Assembly: GCA_023227695.1 (NCBI GenBank) | Contig: JALNVE010000006.1 | Coordinates: forward strand, 1-33,506 | DNA from: Paludibacteraceae bacterium | GTDB lineage: Bacteria > Bacteroidota > Bacteroidia > Bacteroidales > Paludibacteraceae | Direction of reading: 5' to 3' | Length of the DNA stretch: 33,506 nt | In this document: piece by piece, positions 23,832-32,566 of the stretch | How positions within the stretch are numbered: position 1 is the first letter of the stretch | Layout: every line of letters begins with the position of its first letter | Notes under the pieces: generated by a model | What the model was told of the DNA's origin: nothing | Databases searched by the model: none | Seen by the model: the letters and a program-made list of their open reading frames with translations, nothing else | Position numbers and translations under genes: made by a program

Positions 23832-24896
23832 ATGCAGGCTTATATAAATTCCACAGGCATTATATCTCCCCAGCAAACATACGACGGTACTTTTTTTGCC
23901 GCACCCATTGTGAATACAGACTCCATGATTCTGAATGCAATGGAACCCGTGTACAAGGAGATTATCAATCCCGTATTGCTACGACGCATGTCGCACGTAA
24001 TTAAGATGGGATTAGGAGCCTCCAACCTCTGCTTGAAAGCTGCCGAAGGCATTCGTCCAGACGCCGTAGTGGTTGGTACCGGACTTGCCTGCCTCTACGA
24101 TCTGGAGAAATTTCTGCTCTCCATCGACGATTACCACGAGAAAATGCTTTCGCCGATTCCTTTCATCAACTCTTCACATAACACAGTCAGTTCGCAGATA
24201 GCCATCATGAATAAACTGACAGGCTACAACATAACCTACTGCCACCGTGCCATATCTTTCGAAAGTGCGTTGATGGATTCTCTAATGTTGATTGCAGAAA
24301 ACAAGGCAGACAATGTACTTGCAGGTGGAATCGACGAGTTCTTGCATAACTATTACACCATATTTAACTTACTAAGTTATTGGCGAAAAGAAACCATTTC
24401 TAATCTCTCACTTTTCGAAGGTTCTCACCCAGGAAGTATCCCCGGCGAAGGTGCCGCCTTTTTCCTTTTGGGAAAAGAGAAGAACGAAAAAACATTGGCA
24501 AAACTGACTGATGTACAGACTTTTGTTACAAAATGCGACGTCTCTTATTTGAAAAATGAGATAGACAATCTGCTCCAGCGCAATGGTTTGGAGAGAAAAG
24601 ATGTAGATCTCTTCCTTTTAGGACGAAACGGTGACAACCAGCACGACGGTATCTATCTCGATTTAGAAAAGATATTACCAGAGACAAGCTGTGTAGCCTA
24701 TTTCAAACATCTGTGCGGCGAATACATGACTGCCAGTTCTTTTGCTACTTGGGTAGCTGCAAACATATTAAAGACGGAGAATATTCCTGACTGTCTCATC
24801 AAAAAAGCACCCGCTCAATCTCAGATTAAGCGAATTCTGATTTACAACCACTATTTGGAAAAAGAACACGGCCTTATTTTGCTGGAAGCAAAATAA
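23832..24896 (+). CDS. Chain-length-factor-like inactive ketosynthase, cassette 2
   Basis: The 354-residue protein is the paralogue of the one at 13615. It keeps RRMSHVIKMG near residue 51 and reads CHRAISFESAL at the nucleophile site, with Ala140 in place of Cys. The HGTGT motif is replaced by LGRNGDN and the terminal histidine loop by CGEYMTASSFA. So it cannot condense on its own and most likely sets chain length for the cassette 2 KS. It is the last gene of the cluster. An inverted repeat at 24931-24983 follows and may end the transcript. Confidence 0.85.
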   Translation: MQAYINSTGIISPQQTYDGTFFAAPIVNTDSMILNAMEPVYKEIINPVLLRRMSHVIKMGLGASNLCLKAAEGIRPDAVVVGTGLACLYDLEKFLLSIDDYHEKMLSPIPFINSSHNTVSSQIAIMNKLTGYNITYCHRAISFESALMDSLMLIAENKADNVLAGGIDEFLHNYYTIFNLLSYWRKETISNLSLFEGSHPGSIPGEGAAFFLLGKEKNEKTLAKLTDVQTFVTKCDVSYLKNEIDNLLQRNGLERKDVDLFLLGRNGDNQHDGIYLDLEKILPETSCVAYFKHLCGEYMTASSFATWVAANILKTENIPDCLIKKAPAQSQIKRILIYNHYLEKEHGLILLEAK

Positions 24897-24930
24897 GATG
24901 GGATTTCTTATTTCAAAAACCTATATTTTC

Positions 24931-24983
24931 ATCCTTATTTAATTGATCATCAATACGGTATAATATACCTAATCAATAAGGAT
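24931..24983 (+). terminator. Inverted repeat after the DAR cluster, possible terminator
   Basis: ATCCTTATT (24931-24939) pairs perfectly with AATAAGGAT (24975-24983). The loop contains GGTATAATATACC, itself a palindrome around a central A (24957-24969). Only TTTGTT follows the stem. It is the first structure after the last cluster gene, so it may act as terminator, but the pairing is AT-rich. Confidence 0.4.
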
Positions 24984-25353
24984 TTGTTGCTACCGAACAA
25001 CGTCGATTAAACGTGATGCACACTGGGCATTCTCCTATCGGGCTTGCTTGCTTCCAGCAAGCGAATCATCCTCTCCAACTTCCCAAAAACAAAATAACGT
25101 TTTGTAGCTCTCCAATCAGGAGTGCTAGATTTTATCTAGCGCATATCATTCCATCGAATTTTGAAACATTACAACCATTGCCCCCGAACCCCAGGTTTCG
25201 CTCCGCTCACGTGGAGCCACCAAGGGGCCACCCTTCCTGATAGGTGCAACGCCGAAGGATGGTGAGATAACATCATAAAACCCCTAAAAAAACTGCTCTA
25301 ATTTTCTAACGATAAAACAGAAAGAGCTTCCTAGTTATTTACCTAATTCTTAC
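24984..25353. repeat. Intergenic mosaic of short inverted repeats
   Basis: This gap holds a run of small hairpins: GCTTGC/GCAAGC (25046-25062), TAGC-CTCC/GGAG-GCTA (25105-25127), GCTAGAT/ATCTAGC (25124-25140), GCTCC/GGAGC (25200-25217) and AAGGG/CCCTT (25222-25235). The middle part is GC-rich against an AT-rich background. It looks like dispersed non-coding repeat material of the sort found between Bacteroidota genes rather than a gene. A 75-codon open frame at 25013-25240 has no protein-like character. Confidence 0.45.
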
Positions 25354-25361
25354 TACCTTTG
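25354..25361 (+). promoter_or_regulatory. -7 box (TACCTTTG)
   Basis: TACCTTTG fits TAnnTTTG and lies 19 bases before the start of the symporter-like gene, giving a very short leader of about a dozen bases. Confidence 0.55.
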
Positions 25362-25380
25362 CATACCAATATTAGGTGAT

Positions 25381-26331
25381 ATGCTGAAGTTTCTTAAAAC
25401 ATACGCATTGTTTATATCAATGCTCTTTGGAATGGTGTTCCATAGTATTTTTACTGACGTCTCTTTCGTGACCAAGTACTTTATGGACGAGCCACTGAAA
25501 GACATCACCTTCATCACCACATATCTGCTTTTCTGCATGTTATTCATCACCTACTGTAAAGTGTCTCCCCGACAGATGAAAATCAGACGTCTGCACTATT
25601 GGTTTGCAGGAATACAGTTAAGCGGATGTTTTCTAGTCTATGGTCTGCTTTTCTACTTCGATCCTAATGCAGCCGAGGGCGGCTTAATTTGCGTACTAGC
25701 CCCTACAGCCACATCAGCTCCTGTCATCACCGGACTTTTAGGCGGTAGTGTAGCTACCCTTGCCACTTATAGTATCAGCAGCAATCTCGGCATCGCCATG
25801 ATTGCACCACTTATATTTTCTTTAATTGGTGCTCACGGACAGACAGGCATTGATCCAACCTTCATAGAGTCCTTCTTAACCATTTGTTCAAAGGTTATTC
25901 CTTTGGCTATCTTCCCATTTGTGTTATCCATGATTATTCAGAAGTTATTTCCAAGACTTCACTATTACATCCGCACCCGCCAAATGATCTCTTTCTGGTT
26001 GTGGGTAATTGCATTGGCATTACTGATGGCACATACCACTAACGATATAATACACATGGACAGCTCCTATTACAGCAGTGCCGTGATTGTTGCCATCACC
26101 GCTTTGGTGATCTGTTTACTGCAATTCATCATTGGCCGGCGGTTGGGAGCAAAGTTTAAGAATACCGTTGCCGGCGGTCAAGCCCTCGGACAAAAAAATA
26201 CCATTCTTGCCATTTGGATGGCTCAAACCTTCTTCAACCCTATTGTTGCCATCGCCCCAGCCACATACGTGCTTTGGCAAAATCTGGTCAACTCGTTCCA
26301 GATGTGGAGACACAACAAGAAACAGGAATAA
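25381..26331 (+). CDS. Bile-acid:sodium-symporter-like membrane protein
   Basis: The 316-residue protein has about nine to ten membrane segments. Two broken-helix regions resemble the BASS/SBF family: APTATSAPVITGLLGG near residues 113-128 and a second one near the C-terminus (AGGQALGQKNTILAIWMAQ, then FFNPIVAIAPATY). In the family these form the Na+ and substrate sites for organic anions such as bile acids, steroids or pantoate. Similar proteins annotated simply as transporters are common in Bacteroidales. The gene has its own promoter and stands apart from both neighbours. The substrate is not predictable. Confidence 0.75.
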   Translation: MLKFLKTYALFISMLFGMVFHSIFTDVSFVTKYFMDEPLKDITFITTYLLFCMLFITYCKVSPRQMKIRRLHYWFAGIQLSGCFLVYGLLFYFDPNAAEGGLICVLAPTATSAPVITGLLGGSVATLATYSISSNLGIAMIAPLIFSLIGAHGQTGIDPTFIESFLTICSKVIPLAIFPFVLSMIIQKLFPRLHYYIRTRQMISFWLWVIALALLMAHTTNDIIHMDSSYYSSAVIVAITALVICLLQFIIGRRLGAKFKNTVAGGQALGQKNTILAIWMAQTFFNPIVAIAPATYVLWQNLVNSFQMWRHNKKQE

Positions 26332-26716
26332 AGTAAAAACTTCAAGATACCACAGATTGCATTGATGAAGAACGTTCCTTCCACTTGATTATCGCACAAA
26401 GTAAGTTCGTCTTTTTTAAGATTTATATATTTGATCTTATCCATCTGTTTCTAAGATTGATCCTTAATTTAAAATACCCACGTGTTTTTTTTATCCATCC
26501 GAATCAAAGAGCACTAAACGAAACTAGCCGAGATAGACCCGAAAACAATTTTCAATCCAACGCCTTTAGTTAGACTACGCTTAACCATAAAACTTTCATT
26601 TACATTTTTTCAATTAACTGACATTTAGATACATACACAAAATCACAATCACTGACTATGATTGGATTATTATGTTTTTTGATTATTTTGTCATAAATAA
26701 TCAATACCTCAGCATT
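26332..26716. other. AT-rich intergenic gap without a recognised gene
   Basis: No protein-like frame, repeat or RNA was recognised in this stretch; a short 62-codon frame at 26385 is a chance opening. The gap separates the transporter from the xylan enzyme genes. Confidence 0.5.
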
Positions 26717-26724
26717 TATATTTG
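26717..26724 (+). promoter_or_regulatory. -7 box (TATATTTG) of the esterase gene
   Basis: TATATTTG lies 81 bases before the start at 26806. A TTTG occurs at 26687-26690, somewhat farther than the usual -33 spacing. The leader would contain a small hairpin, ATAGCA/TGCTAT (26745-26762). Confidence 0.55.
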
Positions 26725-26805
26725 TAAGGATAAAGAATTGTTTGATAGCAGATAAATGCTATTTCCTTTTTGATAGACAATAGATAACTAATACTTGAGA
26801 AGCAC

Positions 26806-28560
26806 ATGAAAAGACTTTTATTTCTTTCCTTGGTCATGTTGTATGCTCTTTCTTCAATGGCAGCAAAGTACAACCAAAAAACGCAAATCAATGTGAAGGG
26901 CGAACAGCGAACCATATTGATTTATGCTCCAGATTGTTTAACAGACAATCGTCCACTCGTCATCTCCATGCACGGAATGAATCAAGACATCGATTACCAG
27001 AAGGGTCAAGCTCAATGGGAATTGATTGCCGACACAGCAAACTTCGTTGTAGTTTACCCTCAATCAAAAGGTACAACTTGGGATATCAGTGGAGATCAGG
27101 ATATTAATTTTGTTCTGACTATCATTGATGAGATGTCTACAAGATACAACATCGATAAAAATCGAGTTTACCTCTCTGGATTCTCTATGGGTGGCATGTT
27201 CACCTACCATGCCATGAACAAAATTGCCGATAAAATCGCTGCTTTTGCTCCTATTTCAGGATATATATTACAAAATCCAAGTTTTACAAGTTCACGTCCT
27301 TGTCCGCTTGTTCATACACACGGAACATCAGACAGCGTGGTTTTCTATGATGCAGGACAATATTACGGAGCTGAAAATACCGTATTAGGATGGAAGGAAA
27401 GAAACAAATGTAAAACTGAAAAAATAACTACAGAGCCTTCTGGTTGCTGTACAAAAATGGAATGGACAGGCGGCGAGTGCGATGCAGATGTGGTCTTCTA
27501 TTCAGTAAAAGGACGTGACCACATTCCTGCCAACGACCGTTGTCACCACACTTCACTAGGCATTTGGGCATTCGTAAAAAATTACTCTTTAAGTTGCGGT
27601 AAATACTCTGAGACAGGAATCAGTGTTGCTGTTTCCGAGAAAATGGTGGAAGCTCCAGCAACCGTTACCATTACAGCTAAGGCTACTTTGAAAGAGTCAA
27701 CCGTTAAGGAGATAAAACTATTCTCAAACGGAGAGTTGATAGAGACACTGACTGCTGAACCATACGAATATGAATTGAAAGATTTGGCAGTTGGCACCTA
27801 TGAAATAACAGCAACCATGACAGACAACAATGGTAAGGTATACGAATCTTCTGCTGCTACAATCAATGTATCTGCTCCTCAACAACCATACAAAGGCGAG
27901 GCTGCTATCATTCCAGGAAAAGTAGAGGCAGAAAACTACGATGAAGGCGCCGATGGATTGGCTTATTATGATTCAGGCGAGAAAAATGAGGAAGGCGAAT
28001 ATAGGGAAGGTGCTGTAGATATCGTTGCAATACCCGACGGAGGTTATGCTTTAGGCTATACTGCTACTGGCGAATGGATTGAGTACACCATTGATGCAAA
28101 ATATACAGACAAATATTCATGGTCTGCATTTGTTTCTTCAGGTCTTTCTTCAGGTGCTTTCAAGCTTTATATAGACAATAAAGAAGTTGATGCACTCTCA
28201 ATTCCTCAGACAGCAGACAACAAATGGGATACATATAAGATTGTGGAAGGCAAAAATGAGCTGTCTATCGAAGAAGGCAAACACATTTTGAAAATAGAAT
28301 TTACGGGAGACAATGGTAATATTGACTATCTAGAATTCAAAGCACTTTCATCGCATGGAACCGACACAGATGAGGTTTATTCCATTTCATTGAAGGAGAC
28401 CTCTTACGATATTTTCTCTCTTGTAGGTGAGAAATTAGGCCATATCGAATTGCAGGAAGGTGACGATTTGAATCAGAAAATGGATGAGTCCGTAGTTCAG
28501 AAAGGAACGTATATATTGAAAGGCAGCAAGGGCCATTCTCGACTTTTCATACAAAAATAG
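26806..28560 (+). CDS. Secreted CE1-like esterase with Ig-like and CBM6 domains
   Basis: The 584-residue protein starts with a signal peptide (MKRLLFLSLVMLYALSSMAA). Residues about 25-262 form a polyhydroxybutyrate-depolymerase/feruloyl-esterase domain: nucleophile Ser127 in SGFSMGGM, probable acid Asp176 in HGTSDSVV, and His239 in GRDHIPAND. An Ig-like domain spans about 272-356. A family 6 carbohydrate-binding module covers about 362-516, with VEAENYDEG and ATGEWIEYTI. The last 60 residues (GTYILKGSKGHSRLFIQK at the end) look like a degenerate T9SS sorting domain. It probably removes acetyl or feruloyl groups from xylan outside the cell. The CBM6 starts almost identically to that of the next protein, so they likely share a substrate. 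A terminator-like hairpin follows. Confidence 0.85.
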   Translation: MKRLLFLSLVMLYALSSMAAKYNQKTQINVKGEQRTILIYAPDCLTDNRPLVISMHGMNQDIDYQKGQAQWELIADTANFVVVYPQSKGTTWDISGDQDINFVLTIIDEMSTRYNIDKNRVYLSGFSMGGMFTYHAMNKIADKIAAFAPISGYILQNPSFTSSRPCPLVHTHGTSDSVVFYDAGQYYGAENTVLGWKERNKCKTEKITTEPSGCCTKMEWTGGECDADVVFYSVKGRDHIPANDRCHHTSLGIWAFVKNYSLSCGKYSETGISVAVSEKMVEAPATVTITAKATLKESTVKEIKLFSNGELIETLTAEPYEYELKDLAVGTYEITATMTDNNGKVYESSAATINVSAPQQPYKGEAAIIPGKVEAENYDEGADGLAYYDSGEKNEEGEYREGAVDIVAIPDGGYALGYTATGEWIEYTIDAKYTDKYSWSAFVSSGLSSGAFKLYIDNKEVDALSIPQTADNKWDTYKIVEGKNELSIEEGKHILKIEFTGDNGNIDYLEFKALSSHGTDTDEVYSISLKETSYDIFSLVGEKLGHIELQEGDDLNQKMDESVVQKGTYILKGSKGHSRLFIQK

Positions 28561-28604
28561 TTGGACATCCCTTTTAAAATGTAACAAATTCAAAAAATGA
28601 ATAT

Positions 28605-28649
28605 GCTAATAGACTAAATCATTCCTATTGATATGGTCTATTAGCTTTT
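28605..28649 (+). terminator. Hairpin after the esterase gene
   Basis: GCTAATAGAC (28605-28614) and GTCTATTAGC (28636-28645) are perfect ten-base complements with a 21-base loop, followed by TTTT. The loop is large and the T-run short, so this is a weak terminator candidate. Confidence 0.45.
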
Positions 28650-28939
28650 ATAAAAAGCATGCTAAAACTGTCAATAATATGACTTTTTCGGCAAAATTTA
28701 AAATAAACGATTGACTAACAATCAAATAACAATTGACTAAATAGTAGTATTTTCTTATTAATAAAATTAGTAGATTTGGTAGCTTAAATAGACATTACCC
28801 TTAAATCTTGTTGTATTTTCTGATATACATCTTATGGAATAAACCTTTAGTTGATTTGTTATTGTACTGTTAAATAACGTTTTAAGACACTGATATTATT
28901 AAGTATAAATTCTGGTAACACGTAAATTTATTTTTTATT
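28650..28939. other. AT-rich upstream region of the xylanase gene
   Basis: The gap carries a -7 box candidate TAGATTTG at 28771-28778, which would give a leader of about 155 bases. Two copies of ATTGACTAA lie just upstream (near 28711 and 28732), 21 bases apart, and could be half-sites for a regulator. No gene is visible. Confidence 0.4.
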
Positions 28940-31900
28940 ATGAAACACATTAATCTCTTAATCCTTCTGCTTTCCTTGAGCTGGAGTTGTTTCGCTCAGG
29001 GATTTGGAGGAGAACAATCAAGTGGCGATCTTGGTGCTTTCCAATCGACGAAAAACATCGATTACGTTGGAGATAACCACGTAGGTCACAAATTGGATAT
29101 CTATTATCCAAACGACGGAAAGTCAACACACAACGTAATTATTCACATTTACGGAAGTGCTTGGGGAAGCAACGACAGCAAAGGTTCTGCCGATCTAGGT
29201 ACCGTAGGAAAAGCAGCATTGAATGCTGGTTACATTTTTGTAACTCCAAACCACAGAACCTATAACGACGCTCTTTATCCTGCACAAATTCAGGATATCA
29301 AGGCCGTAGTCCGTTATCTTCGTGGAAACAAATCTGAGTTGAAAATTGATGATTCATTCATCGCAATTTCTGGTTTCTCTTCAGGAGGTCACTTGGCTTC
29401 TTTGATGGGTGTAACAAGAAATGTAGAAGGCAACTACACAGTCGGTTCCACAACAATGGATATCGAGGGTAAGTTGGGTAAGTTTACAGACCAGAGCAGC
29501 TGGGTTGATGCCGTTTGCGATTGGTCAGGACCAGTAGACTGCCGTAACAGCGAATGTGGCTCTCACATGAACATGGGTAGTCTTCCTGAGGATGGAATGT
29601 GCGGTGGTTGTAGCAAGACCTCTTGCCCAGACAAACACGCTTTGTTAGCTGCAACTACTTTCATTGACGAGACAGATGCTCCTTTTATGATCTGTCACGG
29701 TTCTGGTGATAATATCGTTCCACAATGTGAAGGAAAACAATTCTATAACGATTTGAAGGCTGGTGGTGTTGAAGCTATTTTCTATGATCATTCAGGTGGT
29801 CACGGTGTAAACGGTGAGTTCACTGACGAGATGGTCTCATTCTTCAACAAAGAACGTGAAGCTAAAGCTGCACAAGGCGGCGGTGGCGGTGATATTGGCG
29901 GTGGCGATATTGGCGGTGGCGAAGCAACTGGCGACCCTAAGGATAAATTCCACGTTTACATCGCAATCGGCCAGTCTAACATGTGGGGAAATGCCCAGGT
30001 GACACAAGCCGATAAAGCAACTAACGACAGAATCAAGATGATGAGTACTGCAGACAGCCGTGGTAATGTAGGAACTTGGCTTCCTGCTGTTCCTCCAATG
30101 TGTGCTCCAGGTGCAGGTTACTCACTTTCTGATAACTTCATCCGTACAATGGCAAACGAAATGCCTGAGTGTGTAACTATCGGTATCATCCCAGTAGCTA
30201 TAGCAGGTACTAAGTTCGTCATCTACGACCCTAACCAATGCTCAAGCTACATCTCTGGTGAGGCTGATTGGTTAAAGAACATGGCTAAAGAGTATGGAAA
30301 CGACCCTTATAATAGAATTATAAAGTGTGCTAAGATAGCTCAGGAGACTGGTGTAATCAAAGGTATCATTCTTCACCAAGGTGAGTCTGATAACGGTTCT
30401 AGCACTTGGACAACTCAAGTTGCCACGTTCTACAACAACATTTGTAAAGATCTAGGTTTGGATCCTAAAAAAACTCCACTTATTGCAGGTCTGATGGTTG
30501 AAGGCGGTTCTTGCGCAGGACATAATTCTGTCATTGCCCAATTGCCAAGCAAAATCACTAACTGCGGCATTGTTGAGACAAGTGGCATCCCAGGAGAGAG
30601 CGACAGACTACACTTTACTCACAACGGCTATACTGAGTTGGGTAAACGTTATGCTCAAAAGATGATTTCATTGTTTGACACTACTGGTACTGCAGCTGGT
30701 TGTGGTACTTCCGGACAAGGCGGCGGTGGTGGAACAGTTGAAGATCAGACTCCTTATAAGGGTATAGCAACGGATGTTCCAGGAAAAGTGGAGGCTGAGA
30801 ACTTCGACGAAGGTGGTCAAGGCGTAGCTTACAGCGATAGCGATACTCAAGAAAATTCAGGTACTATCAACTACCGTTCTGAGTCTGTCGATTTCGTTTC
30901 AGGAAACAACGGAACCGCAATTGGTTACACAACTACATCTGAGTGGATGGAATACACCATCAACGTTACAAAGGCAGGAACTTACTACGTAGGTGCTATG
31001 ATGTCTAATGGTTCTGGCGATCCTTCTATCGACCTTTCTATCGATGGAAACAAGGTGGCTACTATTACAGGAACTGGCGTAAGCAGCGATTGGGATACAT
31101 ACGCTATGGGCACCTCTGCATCTACAGTTAATCTTACTGCTGGTGAACACATCATGAAAGTTGCAATTGGTGCTGCCAACACTAACATCGATTACATCCT
31201 TATCTCTGCTGAAAAGATTGGAGAAGGTGGTCAAGGTGGCGGAGGAGGCCAAATTGGAGACTCTGATGCTTGTGCTGAACACTCTTTACCAAGTTCAGGT
31301 GGTGAGAAAATCACTGCAAATGGCGTTAAGGACTTCGGATCTAAAGGATATAACTTGGAGTTGTGGGGTGCTGACGGTGGTTCTATGACCGTTTATCCTA
31401 ACGCAGACTGTGCATTCTCCGCTGAATGGAACAACCCTGGTGACTTCCTTGCTCGTGTAGGATATTATTGGAATGGACAAAAAGGTTCATACAAGGACCT
31501 TGGCGATGACATCCAAGCTGACTTCAACTTCTCTTTCACAGGAAGTGGAGGTAACTACAATTACATCGGAATTTACGGTTGGACTAAGACTCCAAAAGAG
31601 TGCGAGTACTACATTGTAGAAAATACATTCTTCAAGAGCACAAATAAACAAAATGGTTTGTATTGGAATGCTAACGCTGTGGGTACTTATACATTAGACG
31701 GCGACACTTATACATTGTATAAGGGTATACGTGACAATGCTCCTTCCATTTCGGGTACTTCTACATTCCCTCAGTTATTTGCCGTAAGAAAGACAGCTCG
31801 TTATTGCGGTCACCTTTCTGTAAGTGAACACTTCAGACAATGGGAGAAACTAGGAGTTGACATGGGTGGTAACATCTACGACTGTAAGTTGCTTTGCGAA

Positions 31901-32221
31901 GCAGGTGGCGGACAAGGTACATTCCAAATGAAATATGGTAAGATTTGGTTAGGTAAGCCAGATACTACAGGAGACGAGGTAATCCCTTCTTCTGAGAATG
32001 TAAATGGCATTGTAATCTCTCCTAACCCAGCTCAAAACAACTTCTCTATTTCATCCGACAAAGAGATTCTTAGAGTTGAGCTGATCAATATGATGGGACA
32101 GATTGTTTTGTCACAAGAGTCTGCTGAGAACATCAACATCGCAGTTCCTGCCGGAATGTATTTCGTTAAGGCATACGCTGCAGACGGTGCTTCTTACATC
32201 GAAAAATTGCAAGTTAAGTAA
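28940..32221 (+). CDS. Four-module xylan enzyme: esterase, SGNH esterase, CBM6, GH11 xylanase, T9SS signal
   Basis: The 1093-residue protein has a signal peptide (cleaved near SCFAQ-G) and five modules joined by Gly-rich linkers. (1) Residues about 35-305 are an alpha/beta-hydrolase esterase with Ser147 in SGFSSGGH, Asp257 in HGSGDNIVP and His288 in SGGHGV. (2) About 335-580 are an SGNH (CE6-like) acetylesterase with Ser346 in IGQSNMWG, HQGESDN and Asp555/His558 in DRLHF. (3) About 604-757 are a CBM6. (4) About 775-1005 are a GH11 endo-xylanase with nucleophile Glu889 in ECEYYIVE and acid/base Glu987 in LLCEAGGGQG. (5) From about 1020 to the end is a T9SS type A sorting domain (ISPNPAQNNF, GMYFVKAY). 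It should debranch and cut xylan at the cell surface or outside. Confidence 0.9.
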   Translation: MKHINLLILLLSLSWSCFAQGFGGEQSSGDLGAFQSTKNIDYVGDNHVGHKLDIYYPNDGKSTHNVIIHIYGSAWGSNDSKGSADLGTVGKAALNAGYIFVTPNHRTYNDALYPAQIQDIKAVVRYLRGNKSELKIDDSFIAISGFSSGGHLASLMGVTRNVEGNYTVGSTTMDIEGKLGKFTDQSSWVDAVCDWSGPVDCRNSECGSHMNMGSLPEDGMCGGCSKTSCPDKHALLAATTFIDETDAPFMICHGSGDNIVPQCEGKQFYNDLKAGGVEAIFYDHSGGHGVNGEFTDEMVSFFNKEREAKAAQGGGGGDIGGGDIGGGEATGDPKDKFHVYIAIGQSNMWGNAQVTQADKATNDRIKMMSTADSRGNVGTWLPAVPPMCAPGAGYSLSDNFIRTMANEMPECVTIGIIPVAIAGTKFVIYDPNQCSSYISGEADWLKNMAKEYGNDPYNRIIKCAKIAQETGVIKGIILHQGESDNGSSTWTTQVATFYNNICKDLGLDPKKTPLIAGLMVEGGSCAGHNSVIAQLPSKITNCGIVETSGIPGESDRLHFTHNGYTELGKRYAQKMISLFDTTGTAAGCGTSGQGGGGGTVEDQTPYKGIATDVPGKVEAENFDEGGQGVAYSDSDTQENSGTINYRSESVDFVSGNNGTAIGYTTTSEWMEYTINVTKAGTYYVGAMMSNGSGDPSIDLSIDGNKVATITGTGVSSDWDTYAMGTSASTVNLTAGEHIMKVAIGAANTNIDYILISAEKIGEGGQGGGGGQIGDSDACAEHSLPSSGGEKITANGVKDFGSKGYNLELWGADGGSMTVYPNADCAFSAEWNNPGDFLARVGYYWNGQKGSYKDLGDDIQADFNFSFTGSGGNYNYIGIYGWTKTPKECEYYIVENTFFKSTNKQNGLYWNANAVGTYTLDGDTYTLYKGIRDNAPSISGTSTFPQLFAVRKTARYCGHLSVSEHFRQWEKLGVDMGGNIYDCKLLCEAGGGQGTFQMKYGKIWLGKPDTTGDEVIPSSENVNGIVISPNPAQNNFSISSDKEILRVELINMMGQIVLSQESAENINIAVPAGMYFVKAYAADGASYIEKLQVK

Positions 32222-32252
32222 TCAGAGTTTCTGATTAAACATAGATAAAAAG

Positions 32253-32281
32253 GGATGCATCCGAAAGGTGCATCCTTTTTT
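32253..32281 (+). terminator. Terminator after the xylanase gene
   Basis: GGATGCATCC pairs with GGTGCATCC across a GAAA tetraloop, with one bulged base, and a T-run at 32276-32281 follows. A smaller perfect hairpin, TAATCAGA/TCTGATTA (32219-32237), overlaps the stop codon just before it. Together they form a strong transcript end. Confidence 0.8.
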
Positions 32282-32566
32282 GTGTGCTGACCAAACGGCC
32301 AATTAGTGTTTTGTCGAGAGAGGAAAAAATGTAAAAGCTTACCGTTATGGACAAATGTGTTATAATATCCGCTACTTTTTGTACTTTTAGAGATAAAATT
32401 TGTGCACACATCTGAATTAGGAGCTGATAAAAAAATCGATTAAGCGGATTGCATTTTGCACCGTTCGGCGCATCATCCTCCGCATAGTAAGAAAAGAAAG
32501 GCGCGTTTTCAAATGCAGTTCTAAAAAACAAAAAAACGCTTCATTCATCGATAAAAAACAGAAGAA
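32282..32566. other. Intergenic gap before the reductase gene
   Basis: No gene or convincing promoter box was recognised. A GC-richer patch near 32441-32485 contains GCGGA and TCCGC, which can pair at a distance of about 30 bases. Confidence 0.4.

Noticed and set aside
25013..25240. 75-codon + strand frame in the gap after the DAR cluster
   Set aside because: The translation is rich in Pro, His and Ser with no domain, and it runs through several hairpins; better explained as repeat sequence.
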